A DNA stretch of 5,443 nucleotides from the NCBI RefSeq assembly GCF_937976295.1, contig NZ_CALJRY010000378.1, forward strand, positions 1 through 5,443, in the 5' to 3' direction. This stretch comes from an uncultured Rothia sp. Its GTDB lineage: Bacteria > Actinomycetota > Actinomycetes > Actinomycetales > Micrococcaceae. The translations under genes were made by a program, and so were the position numbers. Under the pieces are notes generated by a model that ran no database searches, was not told where the DNA came from, and was given only the letters and a program-made list of their open reading frames with translations. Below, piece by piece: positions 1 to 4,473 of the stretch. Positions within the stretch are counted from its first letter, which is position 1. The number at the start of each line of letters is the position of its first letter.

Positions 1-192
1 GTCACCGCCGGGGTGTACGTCGAAGGTGCTGCAGGCTCGGGGGGCGAGCGCTTCGGCGACTGCGTCGATAACTGCTTTGTTGCGGCTGTTTTCTCCGCGG
101 CGGCCGTCCCAGTAGGCGTGGGTGTGGATGATGTCTTTTTCGCCGGTGGCGGTGGGGTGGACGAATTCGATTGCGATTTTGTGGCTTGCCAT
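1..192 (-). CDS. Partial hypothetical early gene, C-terminus outside window
   Basis: This is an open frame of 64 codons running off the left edge, so the C-terminus is missing. The ATG at 192 is chosen because an AAGGA ribosome site (complement of 202-206) lies 9 nt upstream, in the start module shared with the neighbouring minus-strand genes. The visible protein starts MASHKIAIEFVHP and contains HTHAYWDGRRGE followed by an alanine-rich helix. It has no membrane segment or cysteine cluster. I do not recognise the family. It is the last gene seen in the leftward early operon, separated from the preceding gene by a 94-bp gap that holds a strong hairpin. The reading is confident as a gene, but the function is unknown. 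Confidence 0.75.
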   Translation of the reverse strand, partial: MASHKIAIEFVHPTATGEKDIIHTHAYWDGRRGENSRNKAVIDAVAEALAPRACSTFDVHPGGD

Positions 193-222
193 GGTGGTGT
201 GTCCTTGGGGTGGGTGGTGGGG

Positions 223-271
223 TCCCCCGCCGCCGGTGTGGCTACTGTAGGAAAAGAGTGGCGGCGGGGGA
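223..271. repeat. Perfect 12-bp G+C-rich inverted repeat (hairpin)
   Basis: The arms TCCCCCGCCGCC (223-234) and GGCGGCGGGGGA (260-271) are perfectly complementary around a 25-nt loop. The hairpin fills the gap between the stop of the 287-577 gene and the ribosome site of the 1-192 gene. No T-run follows on the minus strand, so it is not a canonical intrinsic terminator. It could be a partial terminator, an RNA processing or stability element, or a binding site. Confidence 0.6.
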
Positions 272-286
272 AGCTGTGGGGGTGGG

Positions 287-577
287 TTAGATGTTGATGG
301 AGGTTGTCATCATTGCGCGGTAGCGGGCTTTGCCTGCTGCGCGGTTGCGTTGCCAGACTTCGACGTCTGAGGTTTTGTACCAGTAGCGTCCGTCGTCGTC
401 TTTGCATGAGGGGCGGAGGCGGATGCCGGCGGCTCGGACGGCCGCGCCGCTGTAGGTTCGGACGGTGGACACTTTGATGCCTGCTGCGGCGGCTACCTGG
501 CTTTCAGAGACGAGCCGTGTCTCTGGGTTGCAGGCTTCGAACATGGTCTTGTGGGGCAAATCAATCTTGTTGGTCAT
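287..577 (-). CDS. Winged-HTH DNA-binding protein (excisionase/MerR-like), paralogue of 561-908
   Basis: This encodes 96 residues. Residues about 24-45 (SESQVAAAAGIKVSTVRTY) read as a helix-turn-helix. They are followed by a wing-like RLRPSCKDDDGRYWYKTSDVEVW, typical of small excisionase/AlpA-like proteins in which a GRxWY strand precedes a DVExW helix. The C-terminus is basic. The ATG at 577 has AAGGAAA (complement of 586-592) 8 nt upstream. The start lies inside the end of the 561-908 gene (17-bp overlap), so the two are likely translationally coupled. Both proteins share the GIK-x-(S/T)T-(V/L)R-x-Y and GRYWY-DVE-W pattern, which indicates an old tandem duplication. Specific targets are unknown; a recombination directionality factor or an early transcription regulator are both possible. 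Confidence 0.8.
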   Translation of the reverse strand: MTNKIDLPHKTMFEACNPETRLVSESQVAAAAGIKVSTVRTYSGAAVRAAGIRLRPSCKDDDGRYWYKTSDVEVWQRNRAAGKARYRAMMTTSINI

Positions 578-908
578 TGGTGGTGTTTCCTTGGGTGGGG
601 CGGGGTTTGCGCCAGTGGATTGCTTGCATGTGGCGGCGGCAGAGTTGCTTGGAGGCTGCGCGTTTCTCTAGCCATGCCTCGACGTCTTCGGGACGGTACC
701 AGTAGCGCCCGTTGAAATCGCCTTTAGCTACTGGGCGGAGACGAGCAGTAACGGCGGCTTTGATGGAGTCACCGGCGTAGCCTCGTAGCGTGGTTTCTTT
801 GATGCCGGCGTAACGCGCCACAGTGGCGGCGGGGAGCAGATTCTCACCGGGGTTTGCCTTCAACCATTCGGTGAGGGTTGGCAGGTCACTGAGGGGTGAG
901 TTAGCCAT
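561..908 (-). CDS. Winged-HTH DNA-binding protein (excisionase/MerR-like), paralogue of 287-577
   Basis: This encodes 115 residues from the ATG at 908, which has GAGGAG just upstream. The reading frame stays open to 1034, but that extension lies antisense-free in the preceding gene and has no ribosome site. Residues about 30-48 (AATVARYAGIKETTLRGY) form a helix-turn-helix, followed by a wing (RLRPVAKGDFNGRYWYRPEDVEAW) and a basic tail. The start overlaps the stop of the upstream gene in the form ATGGCTAA (8 bp), and the end overlaps the next start by 17 bp, so three consecutive genes are interlocked. The similarity to the 287-577 product is clear in the recognition-helix and wing region. It is probably an early phage DNA-binding regulator; an excisionase role is an inference only. 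Confidence 0.82.
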   Translation of the reverse strand: MANSPLSDLPTLTEWLKANPGENLLPAATVARYAGIKETTLRGYAGDSIKAAVTARLRPVAKGDFNGRYWYRPEDVEAWLEKRAASKQLCRRHMQAIHWRKPRPTQGNTTNDQQD

Positions 909-1107
909 TGGGCTCTCCTCGGTTGTGGGCGTGGACAAAGCTGGCGGTGAGGACTGCGGGGCCGACAGGGATGAGCGAGATAACGAACACGACGGCCCGG
1001 AGACCGATGTCTTCTTGTGCGGTGCCGATTCCAACGAGGATTATGAAGGCGAGCACGCAGGCCCAGGCGAGGGCTTTTGCGGTGCGGATAGTGCGGGCGG
1101 TGGTCAT
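901..1107 (-). CDS. Small two-TM membrane protein
   Basis: This encodes 68 residues. Two hydrophobic segments, about residues 9-30 (ALAWACVLAFIILVGIGTA) and 38-60 (AVVFVISLIPVGPAVLTASFV), are joined by a short loop with QED and an arginine. The N-terminus is basic (TARTIRTAK) and the C-terminus is hydrophilic. The ATG at 1107 is preceded by AAGGA in the shared start module, 14 nt after the stop of the upstream coiled-coil gene. The topology resembles small holins, but no lysin gene is in view and the gene sits among early regulators, so a lysis role is not supported. A membrane role in exclusion or in modifying the host envelope is possible. Family not recognised. Confidence 0.75.
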   Translation of the reverse strand: MTTARTIRTAKALAWACVLAFIILVGIGTAQEDIGLRAVVFVISLIPVGPAVLTASFVHAHNRGEPNG

Positions 1108-1121
1108 GGTGTGTCCTTGGG

Positions 1122-1652
1122 TTAGATGATGAGGAGGATGAAGATGGTGAGTGCTGCGGCGACCCAGATTCCGAGGTTTATCCAGGCGAGGGTGATGAAC
1201 TTCTTTTCCATCGCCTCGAGGTCGATACGAGTGATGGCGAGGTCAGAGCGAACGATGGTGATGTCGTGGTTCTGGCTCGTCTGCTTCGCGTGCAGGCGCT
1301 GGGCGTACCTGTCGAGCTGAGCGAGCGCCTGGCGCTGGTCCTTGCCGGCGCCTTGCAGGATTCCGACTGCGGTTTCGGTTTCGGTGAGCTTGCGTTCGTT
1401 CTCAACAATGCATTGCATTGCGAATCCGACGTTTGCGTTCACGTCCCTCGAATGCTGTTCGACTCGGCCATTGAGGTGGTCAGTGAGGCGGCGGGTCTCG
1501 CAGAGTTCGTCCTGGATCACTGCGATGCTGTTGTCGAGGCTGTCGATGTCGGTGCGGACCTGGTCGTGGTTGTCGATGATTGTCTGGATGGCGGTGTGGC
1601 GGTGGTGGCGGCCTGCTGCGCGGTCGCGTTTGGTCTTGGAGTTGGTGGTCAT
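1122..1652 (-). CDS. Tail-anchored coiled-coil membrane protein
   Basis: This encodes 176 residues. A basic, histidine-rich N-terminus (KTKRDRAAGRHHRH) is followed by a long polar region (about 20-150) with heptad-like spacing of I, L and V and no proline, which predicts an extended coiled coil. A single C-terminal membrane segment (about 152-176, ending LTIFILLII) finishes the chain. The ATG at 1652 has GGAAGGA upstream in the common module. The layout (coiled coil then C-terminal TM) resembles XhlA-type phage membrane proteins in topology, but the protein is about twice that length and no sequence signature is seen. It is followed 14 nt later by the two-TM protein gene, so the two products may work together at the membrane. 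The plus-strand frame open opposite this gene is a shadow. Confidence 0.8.
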   Translation of the reverse strand: MTTNSKTKRDRAAGRHHRHTAIQTIIDNHDQVRTDIDSLDNSIAVIQDELCETRRLTDHLNGRVEQHSRDVNANVGFAMQCIVENERKLTETETAVGILQGAGKDQRQALAQLDRYAQRLHAKQTSQNHDITIVRSDLAITRIDLEAMEKKFITLAWINLGIWVAAALTIFILLII

Positions 1653-1687
1653 GGTGTGTCCTTCCTGGTTGGTGTGGGGTGGGTGGT

Positions 1688-1693
1688 TAGGAT
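1688..1693 (+). promoter_or_regulatory. Candidate -10 (TAGGAT) for leaderless start at 1701
   Basis: TAGGAT fits the actinobacterial TANNNT pattern and ends 7 nt before the ATG at 1701, which would make the first transcribed base the start codon. The same bases (AGGA, 8 nt from ATG) could instead act as a weak ribosome site. No good -35 is visible. Confidence 0.3.
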
Positions 1694-1700
1694 TGTGGGT

Positions 1701-2243
1701 ATGGATTTCTCAACTCTTTTTTCTGGCGGTTCAGCGTTTGCGGCTTTCGTCTCTGTCTTTTTCGCTGGTGTTTCCTGGTACCAGTCCCTTGGCTCGAAGA
1801 AGGCGAAGAAGAAGGCAGAGGAGGCGCATCAGGCGGCACTAGAGATGCGTGATGCCGCGGTCCGTTCGGCTGAGGCTGCGGAGAAGCGAGCGGCCCAGGC
1901 GGAGAAGTCGCTCAAGCAGGTGGAGCAAATCGTTGCTGAACAGCAGAAGCAGTCCGAGTCTCAGGCTGAGATTGCGTCTCGCCTGTGGAAGCCTGCATTT
2001 GAGCTGACTCTGGATAGCGGTAATACCTACCTGTTGAGCAACGTCACTGGTGAATCCGTTGAGATTCTTGAGGTGGCGAATCTTGATAAGTTCGTCCGCT
2101 GCGACCAAATTCAGCAGGTGCTCCGCCCCGGAGAGTCGCTACACATCCTCATGGCGGGTGCTCACGGTAAACCGTTGCCGGCGAACCTAGAGCTTCGAAT
2201 CCGTGGGCTTGATGAGGTTATCCCCGTCCCGATTCGCCGATAG
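1701..2243 (+). CDS. N-terminally anchored coiled-coil protein, counter-oriented accessory gene
   Basis: This encodes 180 residues from the ATG at 1701. The frame is open back to 1266, but that part is the antisense of the 1122-1652 gene. An N-terminal membrane segment (about 6-27, SGGSAFAAFVSVFFAGVSWY) is followed by a lysine-rich stretch (SKKAKKKAEEA). An alanine/glutamate/lysine coiled coil runs to about residue 90, and a C-terminal half rich in beta-type segments (FELTLDSGNTYLLSNVTGES, then LRPGESLHIL) probably folds as a small beta domain in the cytoplasm. It lies on the strand opposite its neighbours, 48 bp from the divergent start at 1652, and its last 57 bp overlap the end of the convergent 2187-2390 gene. 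The codons end in T and G more often than in the early genes. It is a likely moron; a superinfection-exclusion role is an inference. Confidence 0.78.
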   Translation: MDFSTLFSGGSAFAAFVSVFFAGVSWYQSLGSKKAKKKAEEAHQAALEMRDAAVRSAEAAEKRAAQAEKSLKQVEQIVAEQQKQSESQAEIASRLWKPAFELTLDSGNTYLLSNVTGESVEILEVANLDKFVRCDQIQQVLRPGESLHILMAGAHGKPLPANLELRIRGLDEVIPVPIRR

Positions 2244-2390
2244 CTCGCGCTCTTTTTCCTTTTCTTTCTTCTTCTCTTCCCAGGAATCTTTAGTCACCAA
2301 GAAGCAGAAGAGTCCGGAGATGAAGGCTGCGGTAACGCTGGCGCCGAAGCAGACGGCGTTGAATACGAGTTTGAACTGGTCGGGGTCCAT
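2187..2390 (-). CDS. Small single-TM protein with charged tail
   Basis: This encodes 67 residues. One membrane segment (about 9-33, VFNAVCFGASVTAAFISGLFCFLV) is followed by a strongly charged cytoplasmic stretch (DSWEEKKKEKEKERE). The ATG at 2390 has GGAAGGA upstream and follows the stop of the 2413-2958 gene after 22 nt, as expected inside one operon. The last 57 bp overlap the 3' end of the plus-strand gene 1701-2243. The final residues, read from the antisense of that gene, look unstructured. The protein shares its plan (short N-terminus, one TM, lysine/glutamate-rich segment) with the plus-strand protein it runs into, but not clear sequence. Function unknown. Confidence 0.68.
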   Translation of the reverse strand: MDPDQFKLVFNAVCFGASVTAAFISGLFCFLVTKDSWEEKKKEKEKERELSANRDGDNLIKPTDSKL

Positions 2391-2412
2391 TAGTGTTTTC
2401 CTTCCGGGGTGG

Positions 2413-2958
2413 TTAGAGGAGCTGTGAGACTTGGCTGCGGCGGTGACGCATCAGGTGCTCTGCGAGGCGGGTGACGCAGTGGTCTGCCGCTTCGTCTGAA
2501 ACCTGAAGCTTGTCCCAGTCTTTGATCTGGTCGCTGGTGAGCGCGTCATGCAGTGTCACGCCGCAATCGAGCGGGCACGGAATGTGGATGTTCGCGCGGT
2601 TCTTGAACAGCTCGTTTTCGTGCAGGGTGGGGCGCAGGTCAGGTCGGATGCTGTTCCTGCGGTCCCAGCAGATGCGGGCGGCCTCCAGGCACCCGGTTGC
2701 GTGGGTTACCAGCTCTGTCCAGAAGTCGGGGTGTGCAGTCTTGATGTGGTCGGCTGCGGCGGTGCCCATGGTGCGGGCGATATTGTCGGGATCCAGCTCC
2801 GCGTAGACTTCCTGGCATGCCCCGCAGTGGAGCGCGGGTGCCTTCTTGCCGCGGAGGCGCGGGTCTCGGGTGTGTACGGTGAGGTGCCGTGCCCACCAGA
2901 TGGTGCGGGCGTGCTCTGTGGCGAGCGCTTCGGCGGGGGTTAGGTGTTTCTCGTTCAT
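2413..2958 (-). CDS. Hypothetical protein with two possible zinc-binding motifs
   Basis: This encodes 181 residues from the ATG at 2958, chosen over the longer frame because AAGGAG sits just upstream. Two Cys/His sets are visible: C45-x2-C48 with H71-x4-H76, and C128-x3-C132 with H168-x3-H172. Each pairs a cysteine knuckle with a histidine pair at the end of a helix, as in zinc-finger-like domains. Tryptophan and arginine residues are frequent (IWWARHLTVHTRDPRLRG). The first ten codons (MNEKHLTPAE) are identical in DNA to those of the 3722-3985 gene, as part of a 37-bp direct repeat. The gene is transcribed toward 2187-2390. I do not recognise the family. A nucleic-acid-binding role is a reasonable guess from the motifs but is not shown. 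Confidence 0.82.
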   Translation of the reverse strand: MNEKHLTPAEALATEHARTIWWARHLTVHTRDPRLRGKKAPALHCGACQEVYAELDPDNIARTMGTAAADHIKTAHPDFWTELVTHATGCLEAARICWDRRNSIRPDLRPTLHENELFKNRANIHIPCPLDCGVTLHDALTSDQIKDWDKLQVSDEAADHCVTRLAEHLMRHRRSQVSQLL

Positions 2959-2964
2959 TGGTGT
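2928..2964. repeat. 37-bp direct repeat, copy 1
   Basis: This copy is identical to 3955-3991. It covers the first ten codons and the start module of the 2413-2958 gene. With one mismatch the match extends through the TCCT of the ribosome site. The two copies bracket the plus-strand gene 3079-3768. Confidence 0.9.
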
Positions 2965-3031
2965 CTCCTTAGTTGGTGGTGGTGGCTCCACGGGGTGCGC
3001 GGAGTTTCGGCTTTCTAAGCTCTTTCTCATG

Positions 3032-3051
3032 TATGGTGGGTTAATGAACCC
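3032..3051 (+). promoter_or_regulatory. Candidate -10 and operator-like inverted repeat before 3079 gene
   Basis: TATGGT (3032-3037) fits the TANNNT -10 pattern. It abuts GGGTTAATGAACCC (3038-3051), an inverted repeat with perfect 5-bp arms that would lie over the transcription start. It sits in the 120-bp gap between the divergent starts at 2958 and 3079, the only spacer of that size left of the switch. No convincing -35 is seen. A repressor site for this gene is an inference. Confidence 0.4.
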
Positions 3052-3078
3052 GATAGTGAATATGTGAGGAGTTATCTA

Positions 3079-3768
3079 ATGCTTGCTAACCCTGCTCGTG
3101 AGCTGCTTCGCGTGTTTGAGAGCTGGTCGCAGTCCTCTTCTTCTTCTGCACGTTTTGCACGCCCTTTGGATACTGAGGAGGAAATCTCGCAGGCTTTGCA
3201 TGCGGCGCTTCTGCTGCGTGATATCCAGCGTCTTGTGAAGGTCGTGGAGGTTGAGCGCCCCGAACATAATTTGTCGTATGCCCCGAAGTATTACGCCCGG
3301 TGGGCTCATGCGATTTTCCAGTACCCCCACGGGTGGGACTCTTCGTTCCACTTAGAGAGCTACGATCTGGACATGCTGTCTGCTTTGGCGGGTACCTTTG
3401 ATGCAATCGCTAGCTCCGCTGAACCTGGGTTGCTTGATTGGCTCAACTCCCAGCGTGAGGCGATAGCTTCCAAGGTTCGCGAGGTCGCGGATTACGTTGC
3501 AGGCGACCAGGGACTGAGCAGTTCTTTCCGTGCGTACGTCCACGAGGTTATGTGCCGTGTGGAGGCCGCTTTCTCCGATGAGCTAAGCGGTAGCTTCAGC
3601 TTGTACGACGCATATATGGAATTCACTGTTTTAGTCGATGCAGTGTCTATCCGCTCCACAGACCCCGAAGCGAAGGCGTTCTACCGCCGTGCATGGGAAT
3701 GGCTGCAGGTTTCCGAGAACGCTAGGACTCTTGCCTGGGCTGCTGCTCGTAAGGCGATCGGCCTCTAG
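3079..3768 (+). CDS. Unknown helical protein, counter-oriented accessory gene (possible moron)
   Basis: This encodes 229 residues from the ATG at 3079, which has AGGAG (3067-3071) 7 nt upstream. A GTG at 3064 in the same frame is upstream of that ribosome site and is rejected. The protein is soluble, with no TM or signal peptide, and seems mostly helical. A serine run (SQSSSSSAR) lies near residues 18-26, and a conserved-looking YYARWAHAIFQYPHGWDS lies near residue 75. Tryptophans and aromatics recur toward the C-terminus (FYRRAWEWLQ). I do not recognise the family. It is opposite to the surrounding operon, flanked by the 37-bp repeats, and its last 47 bp overlap the convergent 3722-3985 gene. 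Codons favour GCT, CGT, TCT and GAG, unlike the A/C-ending codons of the early genes. Lysogenic expression is likely; a defence or exclusion role is speculation. Confidence 0.85.
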   Translation: MLANPARELLRVFESWSQSSSSSARFARPLDTEEEISQALHAALLLRDIQRLVKVVEVERPEHNLSYAPKYYARWAHAIFQYPHGWDSSFHLESYDLDMLSALAGTFDAIASSAEPGLLDWLNSQREAIASKVREVADYVAGDQGLSSSFRAYVHEVMCRVEAAFSDELSGSFSLYDAYMEFTVLVDAVSIRSTDPEAKAFYRRAWEWLQVSENARTLAWAAARKAIGL

Positions 3769-3985
3769 GTTCCGCGCGGACGGCGAGTTGGAATCGGCGT
3801 CGTGCAAGCGCCGACTCTACGACGGCAATTGCTTCTTTGACCGTGATATGCACCGTGGTGCTATCACGGTCTTTTGCGTAGAGGGCTAAGTCATCAATGA
3901 TGTTGTACATTTCCTGGATGGCTTCGTCGGGGTAGGGCTGGGGACGGGTGGGCTCTTCGGCGGGGGTTAGGTGTTTCTCGTTCAT
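3722..3985 (-). CDS. Small hypothetical protein sharing its N-terminus with 2413-2958
   Basis: This encodes 87 residues from the ATG at 3985, with AGGAAA upstream in the common module. The first ten residues, MNEKHLTPAE, are encoded by the 37-bp repeat also present at 2928-2964; after them the two proteins have nothing obvious in common. The centre (EAIQEMYNIIDDLALYAKDR, then TVHITVKEAIAVVESALARR) predicts helix-strand-helix. The last 15 residues, arginine- and glutamine-rich, are read from the antisense of the plus-strand gene and look like non-native extension. Codons 39-49 also form the terminator hairpin for the opposite strand. The 4004-4201 gene stop lies 18 nt upstream. Function unknown. 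Confidence 0.68.
   Translation of the reverse strand: MNEKHLTPAEEPTRPQPYPDEAIQEMYNIIDDLALYAKDRDSTTVHITVKEAIAVVESALARRRFQLAVRAEPRGRSPYEQQPRQES
3839..3875 (+). terminator. Rho-independent terminator for 3079-3768, inside opposing CDS
   Basis: GACCGTGATA (3839-3848) and TATCACGGTC (3862-3871) are perfect 10-bp arms. Inside them GCAC (3850-3853) pairs with GTGC (3858-3861), leaving a one-base bulge and a 4-nt loop, so the stem is about 14 bp. TTTT follows at 3872-3875 on the plus strand. It lies about 70 nt after the stop at 3768. On the minus strand no T-run follows, so the early operon should read through. Confidence 0.65.
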
Positions 3986-3991
3986 TGGTGT
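3955..3991. repeat. 37-bp direct repeat, copy 2
   Basis: This copy is identical to 2928-2964, 1,027 bp away in the same orientation. It spans the first ten codons and start module of the 3722-3985 gene. Identity stops abruptly on the coding side. Confidence 0.9.
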
Positions 3992-4003
3992 TTCCTGACT
4001 GGG

Positions 4004-4201
4004 TTAGACGATGAAGCCTTCGACGGTCACTTCCTTGATGTAGCCGTCGCGGGCCATAGTGATTGACGCTTTGGGGCTTCTGAATTCCATCTCTCGGCTG
4101 AGGTCGTGAATAGCCTGCCGAAGCTCCCTAACGGCTTTTGAGTCCAGCCGATTCTCCTGCGGAGCTGCTGGCAATTCCCTGCGTAGGTCGTTCCAATCCA
4201 T
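4004..4201 (-). CDS. Small hypothetical early protein
   Basis: This encodes 65 residues from the ATG at 4201, with GAGGAAA upstream; the ribosome site overlaps the TGA stop of the excisionase-like gene, so the two are probably coupled. The chain is a charged helix (about residues 22-40, KAVRELRQAIHDLSREMEF) followed by a beta-like tail (ASITMARDGYIKEVTVEGFIV). It has no cysteine motif or membrane segment. Its start module is 24 of 26 bases identical to that of the 2413-2958 gene. I do not recognise the family. Size and order fit a small early phage gene of unknown function. Confidence 0.7.
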   Translation of the reverse strand: MDWNDLRRELPAAPQENRLDSKAVRELRQAIHDLSREMEFRSPKASITMARDGYIKEVTVEGFIV

Positions 4202-4211
4202 TGGTGTTTCC

Positions 4212-4418
4212 TCAGTTGGTGGTGTGGGTGACGGGGAGGCGTGAGAGCCAAGCCATCACCGCGGCGGATGTGTAGTAGATGCGTCCCCCGCTTCGGATGT
4301 ATGCGGGGCCTGTCCGGGCTTTACGCCACGCGGCTAGGGTTCGTGATGAGATGCCGAGGTTGTCGGCAAGCTCTTCCGGGCTCCAGACCGTGAGCGCGTT
4401 ATCGGGTATAGTCAGCAT
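4212..4418 (-). CDS. Excisionase/AlpA-type HTH_17 DNA-binding protein
   Basis: This encodes 68 residues from the ATG at 4418; GAGGA lies 7 nt upstream, so the TTG at 4442 that extends the frame is not preferred. The whole protein is a MerR-like winged helix. SPEELADNLGISSRTLAAWR (about 13-32) is the helix-turn-helix, GPAYIRSGGRIYY (about 37-49) is the wing, and SAAVMAWL is the closing helix. This order and length are standard for phage excisionases and AlpA-like activators. It follows the switch HTH gene by 55 bp, a gap filled with two operator-like inverted repeats, one of which overlaps its ribosome site. It is likely a recombination directionality factor or an early activator. The family is confident; the exact role is not. 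Confidence 0.85.
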   Translation of the reverse strand: MLTIPDNALTVWSPEELADNLGISSRTLAAWRKARTGPAYIRSGGRIYYTSAAVMAWLSRLPVTHTTN

Positions 4419-4423
4419 GTCCT

Positions 4424-4440
4424 GTTCCTCTTCTAGGAAC
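4424..4440. promoter_or_regulatory. Operator-like inverted repeat O3 over excisionase-like RBS
   Basis: GTTCCTCTTCTAGGAAC has perfect 6-bp arms (GTTCCT/AGGAAC) and covers the ribosome site of the 4212-4418 gene. Its half-sites (TTCCT/AGGAA) match those at 4442-4459 and, less fully, 4740-4757. Confidence 0.45.
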
Positions 4441-4441
4441 A

Positions 4442-4459
4442 AATCCTAAATTTAGGAAT
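4442..4459. promoter_or_regulatory. Operator-like palindrome O2
   Basis: TCCTAAATTTAGGA (4444-4457) is a perfect 14-bp palindrome. Read on the minus strand, the 18-bp site ATTCCTAAATTTAGGATT matches the promoter site at 4740-4757 at 14 of 18 positions. It lies between the switch HTH gene and the excisionase-like gene. TAGGAT within it also resembles a minus-strand -10. Confidence 0.55.
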
Positions 4460-4473
4460 GGTTGGCAAAAAAA

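Noticed and set aside
43..58. 16-bp match between the 1-192 gene and 2920-2935
   Set aside because: Both encode an AEALA helix segment in G+C-rich codons; similarity ends at once and is probably chance, unlike the 37-bp repeat.
901..1652. Holin plus XhlA-like lysis cassette
   Set aside because: Topology alone is suggestive, but no endolysin is present and the genes sit in the early operon.
1266..1700. Plus-strand frame continuous with the 1701-2243 gene, suggesting a 325-residue protein
   Set aside because: It is the antisense of the well-supported coiled-coil gene 1122-1652; starting at 1701 gives a sensible N-terminal membrane segment.
1839..2108. Minus-strand frame of 89 residues opposite the 1701-2243 gene
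   Set aside because: No ribosome site and a leucine/arginine-rich translation typical of the complement of a coiled-coil gene.
2244..2290. Pyrimidine-rich tract after the 2243 stop as a terminator for the 1701 gene
   Set aside because: No stable stem precedes it; the tract is the complement of the lysine/glutamate codons of the 2187-2390 gene.
3076..3543. Minus-strand frames opposite the 3079-3768 gene that could continue the early operon
   Set aside because: No AGGA start module, low-complexity arginine/serine-rich products, and the plus-strand gene has far better signals.
3794..3814. Hairpin TCGGCG/CGCCGA just after the 3768 stop as a terminator
   Set aside because: Only 6-bp stem with no T-run; the stem at 3839-3871 followed by TTTT is a much better terminator.
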